From Anopheles merus (lineage: Eukaryota > Arthropoda > Insecta > Diptera > Culicidae), in contig NC_054082.1 of the NCBI RefSeq assembly GCF_017562075.2, positions 16,805,286 to 16,869,285 on the forward strand: DNA of 64,000 bases, in the 5' to 3' direction. Below the pieces are notes generated by a model, which made no database searches, was not told where the DNA came from, and was given only the letters and a program-made list of their open reading frames with translations. Position numbers and translations under genes: made by a program. Shown here piece after piece: positions 22,333 through 36,197 of this stretch; position 1 is the first letter of the stretch; each line of letters begins with the position of its first letter.

Positions 22333-24388
22333 AGAGAGAGTGTGTGTTTTGTGTGTTTTCACTGGAAAAAGGGGGATGATGTAAGATGAAAACTTTGGAC
22401 AACGGGTGCGGAGGGTGATATGATTGATAAAAAGGGTATAACTCTAGCTCTATTTATAAACAGTACTTTATGCTATAGTCATTCATTCGGCCCCGCGATG
22501 AAAACGATTATCATCTATGCTATGTTTTCTCTTGGTTTTTTTTTGTTTCATTAAATGAAAGTAAAGCGCGTTAGTTAATTATTTGTTCGAGTACGTTTAA
22601 CTTCTATATTTGCTTGCTCGTTTTGTTTTGTTTTTTTGTTGTTGTTGTTGTGTGTCGTTTTGCCATTTTTTGTCGATTTCGTTTCGTTTAGATTCATTTT
22701 GTTTTGTTTTGTTACTTATTTCCTTTCTCTCATTGAACAACAAGTTAAAAAAGAGAACGCTTTATTAACATTGGCGCGCGGCATTAAGCGTTGTCGGTGT
22801 GGCCAGTGATAAGGTAGGCGGGAAGGAGATAGAGAGAAAGGGAATCAGGGATAGTCACTAACGACACACTTTGCCATTTTGCTGTTTGGGGTAACAGTTA
22901 TTTTTAATGCATGTTGTAGACTGTTATTAAAAACGAAGCAGTTTTGTTCACTTTTTAGGTTATGCTACTGGTAATTGTTTGCGCTATTTGCGTGTACATG
23001 TTTTCTTTTTTTTGCAGCTGTTTACTTGTAGTTTTGTTGTCACCCCGTTGCTTTCGTGTGGTGGATATGGTTACGTTCCATTTTGTGTGTCGAGATATAT
23101 TGTATATGTTTTATAGTGTTTGCTTAGTTTTATCTGTTTTCCGGAGGGTGGAGTTGTTTTTTTCCTACTTTTTCCCCTATTATTTGTTTCTGTTTGTAGA
23201 GCTATTGTTTTATGTTCCATTTTTTTGTTGTTGGAAATGTTGTACACGTGAGGTTCTGTTGCGGGGTACTGTAGTACTATCGTCCCTAACAAAGAACGTT
23301 CTACGCTTCTACGTACACACACTCACACCATCGAACGGGCTTTGTTCGTGTTGAGCTTTGGTTGGTTTTTGGTTGTTTTGGTTGTTGTACAGCTATTTTC
23401 CCGATTTAACTCATTGAGTGTTTGTATGTAGGTGTATGTTTGTGTGTAGGTGTATGTGTGTGTGTGTCTATGCCACATGTCCGTGTAGAAGGAAATGTGA
23501 TGTTGTGTGTATGTGTAAGAAGGTTTATATAAAATATAACACTTTCCTCCCACTAGTTCGTTCAATGGTTTCTTTAGTTTTGTTTGGTTTTGAAAGAATA
23601 GGTCACAATCTGATACTTCAAAAATGTATATCCAATTTAAACTTTCTTTCTTTCTTTCTTTTTATTATCACATGGTTTGTTTCTGCCGCCAGTGCATCGT
23701 TCGTTCTGTCGCGCTTTTCCATTTTTCCACTTTCTCGTTTATTTGCGCCCCAAATGCTTGATATTATTACTCCATTCCTTGCTTCTTCTTTTTTTGTTCT
23801 ATTCTAATATCGTTTTTGTTTTTCACTTCGACTTTTTATTCCACACTGGACTGCTAACACACTTTCTCTCTCTCTTTCTCGCTCTTTTTTCTTGAACTCG
23901 CTAGCTTATTAAATATTTATTAACGTGTTATCAACATGTATGTTTGCTTTGCTCTTGTTTGTTTGTTTCTTTGCTTACTTATTTGCTTTATTTGCATTTT
24001 TCCCTTTTCGGGAACTGTTGGGGAGTAGGTGGGTAGGCGCAGGAGAGGCATGGGGTGGTCATCAGAGGATGGTAGGTTAATCAATTACTGCTAATACTAT
24101 CATATCTTCGTCATCGTTAACGTTTCAATCGCGCATCCCATTATGGCGATGCGCTCCTGTTCCGCACTGTTGCCACGATACGGGGTGCCCATAGCACGAA
24201 CATTGAATCTATCATTAGTGTCGAGCACGTCTGTAACGTCTGTAACACGGCTCTGCTACTACGAACCAGGAGTGTGGGATTTAGAGTGTGAATATGATTA
24301 GCATATGCTACGACTGTTTATTGTTGCAACTTGCTGTAAAGATGCGTCTGTTTTTTTGTTTTTTTTTTTTTTTTTTTTTTTTTTTTCA

Positions 24389-24394
24389 TTTATT
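24389..24394 (-). terminator. Poly(A) signal candidate, PLC epsilon
   Basis: TTTATT on the plus strand reads AATAAA on the minus strand, about 820 bases beyond the PLC epsilon stop. It is followed at once in the minus direction by a run of 28 A (24386-24359). Confidence 0.45.
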
Positions 24395-25215
24395 AACCCT
24401 TTCATCTTAACTCCACCTCATCTCGTATCTGTGGCCCTATCGTGCACTCTCCCACTCCCATCTATCAAGATTAATCTCCTACAATAATGCGCGTTTGTGT
24501 GGGTAGTGCCCTCCGTATTGCTCTGCTCCTCCGCTTCGCTTCGGGTTTGGGCGGGGATGGCTGCCGGAGGGCCTGAACGTGAGCGTGTGAGGAGAGAATG
24601 GGCACAAAATCACAGGAAACTGGTATTGCGGATGGTCCAACCCTTACGGACATTAGTCTACATTAACTAGTTTGAGGCGCGTTAGGCTTCGGGGGGGAGA
24701 GCAGGGTTTTTTATGCTATCAAGTGTCCTAGTAGTTTGAAGCATAAAACCAAGCGCGCCCACCTTCTTTTACAACACTTTCCCTTTCCGTTTTCCCGAAC
24801 GCTCCAACGGTTTTCTCGTTTTTCCCTTCAATCTGCGTAACGCTTTCAAGCCTTAGGAAGCCTTTTACAAACGCAAGCCGATGTAATAATAGCAATAGAC
24901 GTACAGCTGTGTGATAGCAATAAAAAAACAAACGTGTAGGCTGGTAGTCAAAATGGCCACTTGCTGACTCGCGCACACCATGTGTTTAGTGGGGTTTTTG
25001 TGCTGACTCGGCTGCCATTGTGAGAACACAATGATGATGATGATGCTGAGGATGATGGTAGCAGCAGCATCATGATGCTACTTTGTGGCTGCATCCTTGT
25101 GTTTGCTGGTTTGGGCCAGGTTTTGTTTTGTGTGTCGATTACTCGTGTCTCGGTCTCGGTGCTGCTGCTAGCTGGCTGGCTCCACGTCCACGGACGTCTC
25201 CCACAGCGGGCCGAG

Positions 25216-27580
25216 TTAGGATTTCCAGGACTTTAGCTTCTTGATCGACATGCGCTTGAAGCGTGACATCGTCGACATGATGTCCGATTCCTTCGTCTCC
25301 TCGTCGCTGAGCGTTTCGCCCTCGGAGTGGACCTCGCGCCGGTTGGCCGACTTCGAGCCCGCACTGCCACCGCTGGTGCTCGAGAAGGACGTGTCCTTTT
25401 CCGAGCAAAACTTTGTCCGACCGTGCCCGTGGTGGCGCGACTTGGCGCCCACACCCGAGCCCGACGCGCCCGGCTCGTGCGCACCGGCCGATCGGGACTT
25501 GAACCGGGACGTCGAGGAGGAAGCGGTCGGGTCGCTGAGCGCCACCTGTATCGGCGACTTGGACGCGAGCGAGTGCACCGAGGTGGAGGACGAGGACGAC
25601 CCGCGGCTGATGCTGAACCCGCGGCTAATCTTCTCGATCGGCAGGATCGTTTTGCGGATCGTCGACGGCGTCAGCTGGCTGCGCTCGTGGATGACGAACC
25701 GGCCGATCGTCTTCCAGTTCGCCTGCGTCACGTACACGTTCTCGTCATCGAGCAGGATGCGCTGCATCGTGTCGTTGCCCTTGGTGCTGTAGTTGAGCTC
25801 CTCCACCAGCACGAAGTTGTTCGGGTTGTCGAGCCGGCGGGCCTTCAGCAGGGCCTGCGCGAGCACGTCCTGCGCGGTCGACTTCATCGGCACGCGCAGT
25901 ATCGCGTACGGTATGTCCTGCGACACGTTGTACACGCACACGAGGAAGTTGTCCACGTTCTCGAGGGCGAGCAGATCGTCGGCGGTCGGTTCCTTGCCGC
26001 CGGTGGCAGCGCCGGACAGCCCCGCCGCACCGCCGGCGGCCATTGTGGCCGCGATCGACGCCCGCCGGTCGGTCGTCCGCCGGATCGAGGTCACCCAGGC
26101 CCGGCTGCTCGGATCGTTGCCGATCTTTTTCAGTATGAACCGGCCCTCGCCCTTCCAGTGGCCCTGGGCCTGCAGCGGCTTCTCCGCCATGTCGAGCACG
26201 CGCTGGCTCGGCGGCAGCAGCCGGTCCTTCTTCTCCCACCCCCGGTACACCTCCTCGATCAGTATGAAGTTGGCCATGTCCTGGGCCGACTTGTTCATCT
26301 TGCCCATCGCCTGCGTCAGCACGTCCTTGGTGGTGCTTTCCTGCGTGATCTTCAGGATCGTGTACGGTTTGTCCGGCACCACGTCGTACACGGTGAGAAA
26401 GAACATTTTGCGCTTCAGCTGCGGCACCTTGCTCTCCAGGCTGTTGGCAATGTCGAGCCGGCTCGCCTCGAACAGGACCGGCACGTCGCCACCGTCCGCT
26501 CCGCCGCCGGCATTGCCACCCCGGCCGCCGCGCGTTTTCTCGCCCCGCTGCTGCAGGTACTGCTCGTCGATCTCGTCGTACGACCGGTCGAGGCTTTCCT
26601 CCTCCACGCGCGTGTACACGAACAGCGACGCCATGTTGAGCGGCTGGTTGGTGGGCGAGCGGAGCCGCACGTGCCTGTACCCGGGCCGGATGCACTTGAG
26701 CGAAATTACGCGCTGCGCAATGACCAGCCCCGTCTCCGCGTCGTACACGCTGAACTTCAGGAACGCCAGATCGTGAAACATGATCTTGAAGTAGAACGTT
26801 TCGTTCCACAGCGGGTTGAACGAGTTCTTGCGGATGATCTTCGTCTTGCGCTTGCCGCAGTCGACCGGTATGCCGAGCAGCTCGATCTCGACGAACGTGC
26901 TCGAGTACAGGCTGGCCTGGTTGAGGTACTGGCCGGACACGATGTTCAGCACGAGCTGCGTCACGTGCAGCCCGTCGAACTCCTTCTCCAGCGGGCTGTA
27001 CCGCCGGTACATCAGGTGCGACCGGTTCCACAGCACGTCCGGCTTGCGCACGTACCCGCAGCTGTTGTTCTCCTCGAACATGGCCTTGTTGATGTGCATC
27101 GGTATGTCCTCGGTTTGGTAGTTGAGCGCCACCATCTGGATGCCGAACGCCCAGAAAAACACCGGATTGAAGTTGGACGAGTCGATGCGCAGGCCGGCCG
27201 GGTAGGTGCGCATCAGCTGCGACTCGGTGTGCGCGATCAGCCCGAGCGGATCCTTCCGGCAGAGCTTCTTCGCGCTGGCCTCATTGATCGAGGAGCACTG
27301 GTAGCAGGGGTGGTTCGCGTTCGGCAGGGTGCGGTTGCGAATCGAGTTCGCGGTCGGCGGTAGATGCGACTCGCTGCCACTGATGCTGGACGCGTCGTAG
27401 CTGAGCGACAAACTATCGGACAGGTGGCTGGACGAGGGCAGACTGAGCGTGTCGCCGGAGCTGTTCTTCAGTATGCTTCCCACCGTCACGACCGACCCGC
27501 TCGTCTTGAGCACATTTTGCTGCTGTTGCTGCGAACTCATCTGGGCACTGGTCAGGTTTTGCTGACTTTGTTGATTCTGT

Positions 27581-27617
<37 letters not shown>

Positions 27618-30600
27618 TCGGATTGGCACGTATTGAGTTGTGCGGGCTGTAGGGGTTCAGGCCGCGAAATTTTATTGCTTGCACGTAGATCACCAGGTCG
27701 GAGAGCTCTCGGGCGATCTGGTTGCTGCGCTTGCGGGATCGTTCGTCCTGGTCTTGGGCTTTCGATTTTGTCGGCGTGATGTTGGAATGGCACACACTAT
27801 GCCTATACTTATCCTCTATTGATCCCCAAGTTGTATGATATGTTTTTTCTGCGCAGAAGAGAAGATGCAGAGCGTTACGCGTCTTGCGTACTACCGAGAG
27901 GACCGGTAGGCGGTCACTTACCATCAATATTGTCAAAATCGTCATCATCTTCGTACTCGTCATCGCTAAACTCTTCGTTCAGTGAACTACCGCTAGTGTT
28001 GGATATAATTGAACTGGCTCTGCTGGATAAATTCGATTGTTTGAAGGTGTTCTGTCGCCTGCAAATCGGAAACAAAATACGGGAACGTTCAACGTTCGCT
28101 GTGGGGACGCGATGCGATTAGGCTACGCGAACTCAAATACTCACGTCAAACCGGTCGATAAGGTGGCCGGTATCTCCACTATCAGCTTTTTGTTCTTGAT
28201 CAGTATCTTGTGCTTGAGCGAAAGCGGCGACGGCAGGTACGGTTCGTCGCTGTAGTCCTGATCGAACATGAAGTTGGTGACCAGCTTTTCGCCGAAGATT
28301 GCCTGCAACGAACGGGAGAGCATAATAGTAATGGGAAAATGAAGTATTCGTCGGAATCGATTCTGGCTACGTCCAAAATTGTCTGAAATCGATTCTGAAT
28401 AGTAGGTCCGAAATCGGAATCAACCCTGGAATTGGTTCCGAAATTGAAATCGACTCCGGAGTTGATATTTCGCTCCAGAATCGGAATCGGCTTCGAAAGC
28501 AGAATCGACTCCGCAATCAGAATCGGCTCCGGATTAGGAGACGATTTCGGGATCTTCATGAGAATAGGTGTTTGGGTACTATGCTGCTACGATTGAACTG
28601 ATAGCCGCAAATCCAAATATATTTGTACGAACCATTCTAATGGAGATTCCGTGACTGATTTCAATCCCAGATCTGATTCTGATTCCGGAGCTATTTCCAA
28701 TTGCCAGGATTCCAGGAGCATATTCGGATTCCGGAACTGATTGCTATTCCTGGGCCGATTCTAATTCCGGAGCAGAGTTCCGGACCAATTTCGATTGCGG
28801 AACCAATAGGAACCAAGAATAGGAGTCGGCTCGGAACTCAACTCCGGAATTGATAGCAAACTAGTCTTTGGGGAAGCGGAAGCGAAGAGTCCGCGCACAC
28901 CTACCTGAAAGATGTTCGCCATCCGTTGCTGCTGCTGCACCGAGCAGTGGTTCTCGATGGAAAGTATCACGGGGTAGGAAGATTGAATGAAGGCAGATTT
29001 GTTTATTGCTTCTACGACGGCCCGAAACGGGATCTTCGTGGTGAAGGTGTGTCCATGGTAGATGACGGGCGTACCATCGTCCCCGTCCCAGCAATCGAGC
29101 TCAACGCAGCGCGCACCTGCCAAAGAAGCGGTCGGTTAGTGGACAACCAGCTGGACAGCCACTTGCCAGTGCGGACCCTATTACCTGTTAGCAACACCTG
29201 ACTGTACAGCTCGACCGAGCTTTCGCCCTTCAGCTGGTGCCCGGTTAGGTACGTATTGTGCGAGGACGCAATGTAGTAGTGGGACATCGGCAGGTTCATG
29301 TAGGTGCTTTCCGGCATGATTTCGCTCAGAAACGCGTAGTTGTCCTTGTCGATCATGTACCGGGCGAATCCCTCGAAGCTGAGACAGTTCTCGATCCGAT
29401 GTGCCGCTTCCGGTTCGTGACGCTACGGTACGGCACAGGGGGCATTGAGTACACGGAAAGGAGTCATACAAGCTTATTGCCAACTTACCTGTATAATGGC
29501 TTTCACATCCTCGTCGGTTTTGATCTCCATCTGGCGCGTTTCGAGAAACTTTTTCAGCGTCGATATCGTGATGACCTTGTTGCTGCACGAAAGGAAATCG
29601 TTGCTGGCGGCGATGTGTGCGATGCTCGAGGCCGCTATCGCGTCGAAGTACTTCTTCTGCGTGTGTTTCGCCTCGGTCAGATCCATGTCCAGTGAGCAGT
29701 TGCGTGTCAAAAGTCCTGAGGCGATATGGGGAGAGACGAGCATGAATGGCTTTGTTACACTCCAGAACCCCAGACATCCGCTTACCTATCTTTCGCTTAA
29801 CCATGGCCTCCGATAGCTCGGGCGCACTGCGGCTCTTCTCCCCGTTCAGCGTCGTCCGCGAGATGGTCGTCACCGAGAGCTGGTCGAAAATATCACGTAG
29901 GTCCTGCCGTGCAATTAAACTGTGCGAGGGAAGAAAGAAGGGTTGGTGTGAAGGAATTCGTACGCGTAATCAAATCCCTACAGCCAACTCAGCACCTACC
30001 TAAACGATCGATACAGTGATACGAAGCTTAAAAAATCTAATTGAGTATCGTAGGTAACCGAGCCGATGCGAAGATGCTTCACGTTCTGCCAGAGCTGATC
30101 GTTCGAGCCGTTCCGCTCCCGGCGCCGCTCGATCGACCTCGTCCGGTAGTCGCGCGTATCGAGCAGCATCGTGTCGGAGGGCGTCGTATCGCCCCCACTC
30201 CCACTGCCACTGCCACCACCACCACCAACTCCCTGATTCGCGTTGCCCTGGTTCAGCAGGTTGACCACGGACCGCTTCTTGCGTATCTTGGTCGTGCACG
30301 AGTCCTTCTTCGCGACCACAGTGCTCGGGTCGCTACATCCCGGCTCATTGATCTGCGAACCCGACCACGACTTGATCGAGGACAGCCCGTAGCACCGTCC
30401 GCCGAACGCTTTGATCGCGTCGGCCACGCTCGGTTCGCTGCACGCGCCCTCCTCGAAGTACAGCTGTATGTACAGCTCCTTCAGCCACAGCATCGACCGG
30501 TCGATCAGGATCTGCTGGCGCCGGATGCCGCGCAGCATCCAGTTCAGCCCGACGTACCACGCCCGGCACAGCATCGGCGGGCAGAGGATGCACAGTATGC

Positions 30601-31133
30601 GGTTTTCGCTCGCCGAGTTACCGTACAGCAGCGTCACGCAGCACTCGACGTGCGTGAGGCCGAAGCGCTTGCCGGCCGCCAGTATCTCCGCGTCGTACTC
30701 GTGGTTCCGCGAGCCCATGTTGATCTCCTTGATCGTGCCGAGGTCGAGCATGCCCTCGTCCAGGTTCTGGCACTGGCCCTCCAGCTCGCCGACGTTCGAT
30801 GCATAGCGATTGGCAAACTTCCACGCCACTATCTCCTCCGGGTTCACGTTAAGGCTAAAGTCTGCTTGGCCGTTTGGGGGAGAGCGGGAGAAAGGGGCAT
30901 TTGAGGATGTTGGAAAAAAGAAAAAGAAAAAAATCTCCAGGTCGATATCCTTACCTTGTTGGGATTTGATGCGCCGCCAGGCCGTTCGTTGCCAGGAGAC
31001 AAACGAACAGGAACGCTCCAGCCGCAGGTAGACAAAGGACGACCGATCCGACGGTATCTCCGGTTCCCACAGTACACACGTTGTTCCATGGTGCAGGATC
31101 TGGCAATACAAGCAAGAGAGAGAGAGAGAGAAT

Positions 31134-31171
<38 letters not shown>

Positions 31172-34100
31172 AAAAGAGTAATCATAATGTATTGATACGT
31201 ATTTATGGTACGGTGTGCTTTGGTAGTAAAGCCAAAGCCCCAAAATGATTGAATGTCCCCGTCACCGTTCCCAACATAGCACCATCTCCACCCTTCTCCG
31301 GCGTATCCGACATGCGATGTAAGCGAAAGTACCATAATTTGTAATTCATTAAATCGCCGCCAGCACTGGCACACGTGTCTCTCTGTGTGTCTGCATGTGA
31401 GCCCGAACGTGCCGATGTGGTTTGGTGATGCAGAAGCACCGGAGGACGGCAGGACATTAATGTAGGTCACAACAATAATTCGATATTTGCGATGATTGAA
31501 ATTGATGTCGGTTTATAAACGCACACACGAGCAGTGCCAGCACGACAGTACACGCGTGCCGACACACACACACACAGTGCCACGCTGCGATAAATGGGAT
31601 TGATGTCCTGTGCAGCAGGCAGGTCTGATGGAGAGTGGATCGTGTGCGAAATGTGCGACGAATGGGGGAGATTCCCCGCAGAGTTCGAAGAACTGTGACA
31701 AATAACGTGTGCCGTCTGTATGGTGTGGCCTGACGGCCTCAAGGACCATGTGGGACATTAGAAGAGCAGGGAGAATGAGGGAGAGAGACAGGAATGTAGT
31801 CTCGGGCAATTCAATCTCGTTGCTGTGGATGGGATATAACCTCGCAGACACCACACACACATCGCGAAACAATAGTGTATGCCGGACTCTCCATCGCAAC
31901 GGATTTCACTACCAACGGCAACCCTCCCTGACAGGTGTCGCTGCGGCCTCGTCCAGTAATGGTTTGACGTTCTTTGTTTACCGAATAGGTTGGTCGGACG
32001 GCGTGTCCGGACAGCGAGTCCGAGCGGGGGAAACAGGGAGTAGATGCTCGGTCTATCGAGTGGCCATCGAGTGGGTCTACTTCGAGGTACTCGAGAGCCG
32101 TTCCACAATTGACCCCGTGGCGTGCTGGTACGGGGAAAAGCGAAGCGATACGCACGGTAATTCCATCAGCTAGACGGCAGGCGTAGCTCGGAAGCTTTTG
32201 GAAGAAGCTTTTGCGTAAGCAACCACCCCCCACTCCCCTCCTCCCTCTTGGACTCTTGGCTTGCGGGCGTGCGTACGTATAATGATACATCTCATAACTG
32301 GTCACGATAAATGATGCGTGGAAGTGGACCTCTCTCGCACACCAGCGAGACCACAAACACACCTTGCCCTTCCTTGACATCCGTCGCCTCCCTCGGTAAT
32401 TGATTCCGGATGCTGCAAAAGGAGCCGCCTCCCTCAGGCCCATTGGCCCTCGGTGTTCGTCGCTGTCCATTTGCGTTTGCCGCGCGCCATCATCGTTGAA
32501 ATATTGGCGTAATAAATTTCAACATTCCGGCTTATGTGGGGAGGAAAATGAACCAGCGTTGGGGAAGAATGGTGACTATTTGTGTGCATGTGTGTGTGTG
32601 CGTTTGTAAGAGGGAAAATGGGAGGTGGAAATGGTGGAAGCGTTCCGCCAGTCCGCGTTCGTGCAACACCAAATTGGCCGTGAGTGCACTGGGCATTGAA
32701 GAGGGCGAATACCATTGCAAACCCGATATCAATTTCACTTCGCATCATCCACGGCATGGGTGGGATCGGTGGTATCAGTGGCGGTGGCGAATGATCGATT
32801 GCTAGTGAGATTTAGAGAGGGCGAGATAAAGAGTGTGTGTGTGAGAGAGCGAAAGAGAGATAGAAAGATCAGCTTTTGAAGGCTTTTCACTACTTTCATC
32901 CGACTGGCGGGCACCATTTTTACATCGATCTGCGACCATCCTCGGGGTTGGGGAATCAATTTGACTAAGTAGCTGATGCTGGGCGTCAGCCGGAACCAGC
33001 GGGATAGCGTCCCACAGCTTGTACTTTGGGTGGTTGGTTGGCGGAAGATGGGACTGGCGGGTTTTTATAAATGGTAGTTTTAATTGTGCTAGGAAATAAT
33101 GTTGATGCTTCTGCGAGCGGCGAGAAATGTTTGGTTACATCGTCTGTTTTAGTCACTTTCAATTACTCATTACTAATGGGATTACTGGAAGCGATTGCGT
33201 TTGACCGACCGTTTGACGTTTGTTGGAATGTTAATGAAATACTATTCCGGAAAGAATCCATACCAATTCTATGAATCACTGTGCAAAACTTGAATGAAAG
33301 TTGTATAACTGTGTTAGATGTCAAATCCCTAGAGATTCTACAAAAAAAAAAAAACTTGATCCGTGGAAATAGCAACGTGTTCTTGCTAGAGTTCCCAAGA
33401 TCTCCAAAACGTTCAAGATGCTTTCACTCAGTACCATAACGTGTGGGAGGTATCCATTAAATAACACACACACACATTGAAAGCACACCATTAGAAGCAG
33501 AACGGAGAACAATATGGACTCGTCGAACGTGGGCGTTGCTGCCTTTGCTGAACAGATGTGTCACGCGTCCATAAAACATCACCAAGAACCCTCTTGTTTG
33601 CAGTGAAATAGAGAGGCTCCACCCACCTGCAGTATGTGATGATCGATCGCGTTGGTTTTCTTCGACGACAGCGGTATGATGCTGATGCCGTGGTCGTAGA
33701 ACAGCGGCTGCACCGGGTTGTAGTTGCCGATCTCCACCTCGTAGTCCTCCTCCTGTTCCTGCAGGTTCGAGGGCTGGTAGATGTAGAGTGGGGTTTTCGT
33801 TTGGCGCGGACTGTTGGCCGCCGCCCGTAGGTACTCCAGTAGGCTGTGCGGCAGCTCCCGGCACAGCTGGTCGTGGTGCTCGATGGACGCTTGCAGCCGG
33901 CTGACGGCCGGTTCCGCCCGCACCAGTATCTGCTCCAGCATCTGCTCCTCGCCCCCGTCATCGGGCTGCGCGGTGGGCTGATCGTGCTCCGGCTCCGACC
34001 GCACCAGCTGCTCCGTCGATTCGTCCGACCCAATTTCGGAGGGCGCAGGGTCCGCCGGTACTGGGGTGCGCACCCGGCAATCGACCAGTGGCAGCTCGAG

Positions 34101-36150
34101 CGGTAGCAACCGAGCCACAAACTCCTCGTCTTCGCGCAGCGGCAGCGGTTTCACCTCGCCGAGGAAGTACTTTTCGACCGGGTTCTCGAGCCCGGGTTCA
34201 CCGGTCTGCGGGACGGTCACCAGCAGGGTTTTGATCTCGTCGACGTGGTTCCGGAAGTACGGTATCATGCGACACGTGGGTATGGCCTGGAGAAAGAAAA
34301 GAGGGAAAAAAACCCACACACACAAAAAACCCCAAATTATGTTATTGATTGGCCTTTTGGGGTGGAAGTCGTCATGGGCAGTGGTCATGGGGGAAAAAAA
34401 CGAGACAACAAACTCACCAGTGCTCGCGTAACCGCATTATCATACTCGAAGCTATCGAACACGGTCGTAAGAAACTCGTACACCGTGTTCCGACCGGTGC
34501 GATCCGTGGCCGACGTCCAGAAGGCTTCCTTTTTGATTGATCTATAAATAAAGCGATAGAGAGGGAGGATGTGAAGAGAAACAGAACCGTAGCTGCTGCC
34601 AAAAAAGTGTGATGTGGCACCACGAATGGTGGATACCATCTATATCCCTGTGGGGGGGAGGAGGTCTGAGCCGTACGGTCAACTAGCCGTAAAAGCGCAC
34701 CCCATTAGGTCGGGCGGGTCGGTTGGAGCCTGCGGCTTGTTTGGTTGTCCGTGTTTTCTCATCTCCACACGCCAATGGACCAGAAAGGCACAAACGCACA
34801 CACACACCCGATAGTGACCCGATTGGATAATGAAATTATAATTCACATTTATAGACTCGAGTTTGCCGCTTCCTTGGCCCCGGGGCTGGTGTGGAAGGGG
34901 TGTGCCAGCTGCTGGTCCGAGAAATCCAAGAGAAGCTACGAAACACTGCTCCCTCCGTCGATAGCAAAAAATAAACCACCACGGACGCTGTGGAAAGCGT
35001 AACCGAATAATGTCCACTCAGCGAGTAGCCTTGCGGATCGCCCGGATGCGCCTAACGGGATGGTGGTGGTGGTGGTGGTGGGTGCTGCTTAACACACAGA
35101 TTGAAAAGAAACACCTCACCTCGGTTCGTGGAAAGAAAAAAAAAAGAGCGAAGAGCGCAGGGTGTCGATGCTTTTCTGGAAGGTTTTCCTTTTCTGTGGC
35201 GCCCCCTTTTTTTCCTCCTTCCTTGTAGAACGGGAACGACGGAAGCAAGTAGTTTCCGCCGGCCTACAACGGTCAAATGCTGCTGGAGGCCGAAAGAAAC
35301 CCCTGCCCCCGGAACCGCCCGCTTGGTACACCGTACACCGGCCGTCGGTGTAGGCCAGTAGTCATCTTCTTCGCCTTTGCCGTGTTTTATGTGCCGGATC
35401 CTTGTGCCCCGGAGCAGTTTTCTCGGTACGACACTATAATAAACATCGACGTGGGTGTGGGGCGAAGGGGCGTTAGGAGTTTGCTCGCCCATCACCCGCC
35501 CATGGTCGACCGTTTGAGGGTCCGTGCGGTCCGTGTCTGCAGACAAGATAGATGGACAGTGGGCGAGAAAGCGTGAGGTTATCGGGTAGCGGTGAGGTCA
35601 TCACACTCCGGCAACCGACCGATTCGAAGGCAAAGCACTCTTGACTTCTTGGATAGCGCCCCGAAGCGTATCGTTACCGACAACGATTGGTATTCTTCGC
35701 TGCACCCGTTGCTGCGTTCCGTCCCGAAAGGACAAACCATTGGAGCAGCAAAGAAAACGAACTAAATTTGAAATGCAAATCCACTCCACAATGTGCTGTG
35801 ATGAACAAAAATGAAAACAGAAACAGAACAAAAAACACTAAACAGAGAGAGAACCTTCTTTTTAGAGGCCCAATTTGGTTGGGTAAATTGACACAGAGGC
35901 GCAAAATATAAAGCGACCGACACTCACACAGCCTGAAATAGAACACACAGTCTCTCTCTCTCTCTCTCTCTCTCGCTCTCTATCGCTTGTTAGGAGTCTC
36001 TTGAGCCTCCCCTAATTAAATGATGTCCGCGGCTTTTCCCACACAACCTCACACGGGAAGAACTTCCGGCCGCTGGTATAAATAACATTTTAAAGGCTTT
36101 TCCTTCCCTCCACCCCCAACACTGCTGGAAAGAATCTAAAATGGTTGTTG

Positions 36151-36197
<47 letters not shown>

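Larger units (their letters stand above)
20715..25215. other. 4.5-kb T-rich non-coding segment, likely PLC epsilon 3' UTR in part
   Basis: No gene is supported on either strand. Long T-rich runs on the plus strand (A-rich in the sense of the minus-strand gene) dominate 21.4-24.5 kb. They come with a TTA microsatellite (21664-21734), a GT repeat (22311-22332) and a T28 run (24359-24386). The part nearest 25215 must be the PLC epsilon 3' UTR. Several minus-strand AATAAA hexamers are available, the first clear one at 24389-24394. Whether transcription continues further toward 21 kb cannot be told from sequence. Confidence 0.45.

Noticed and set aside
25745..27031. Minus-strand 428-codon frame
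   Set aside because: It is a frame-shifted shadow of the PLC epsilon C2/RA exon, with repetitive Arg/Ala/Gly/Pro composition and no domain.
25327..27363. Plus-strand open frame of 678 codons
   Set aside because: It is antisense to the large PLC epsilon exon. Its Arg/His/Leu/Val-rich translation is what GC-rich third positions of the real gene produce on the other strand.
30041..30904. Plus-strand 287-codon frame
   Set aside because: Antisense to the PLC epsilon PH/EF-hand exon; no recognisable motif.
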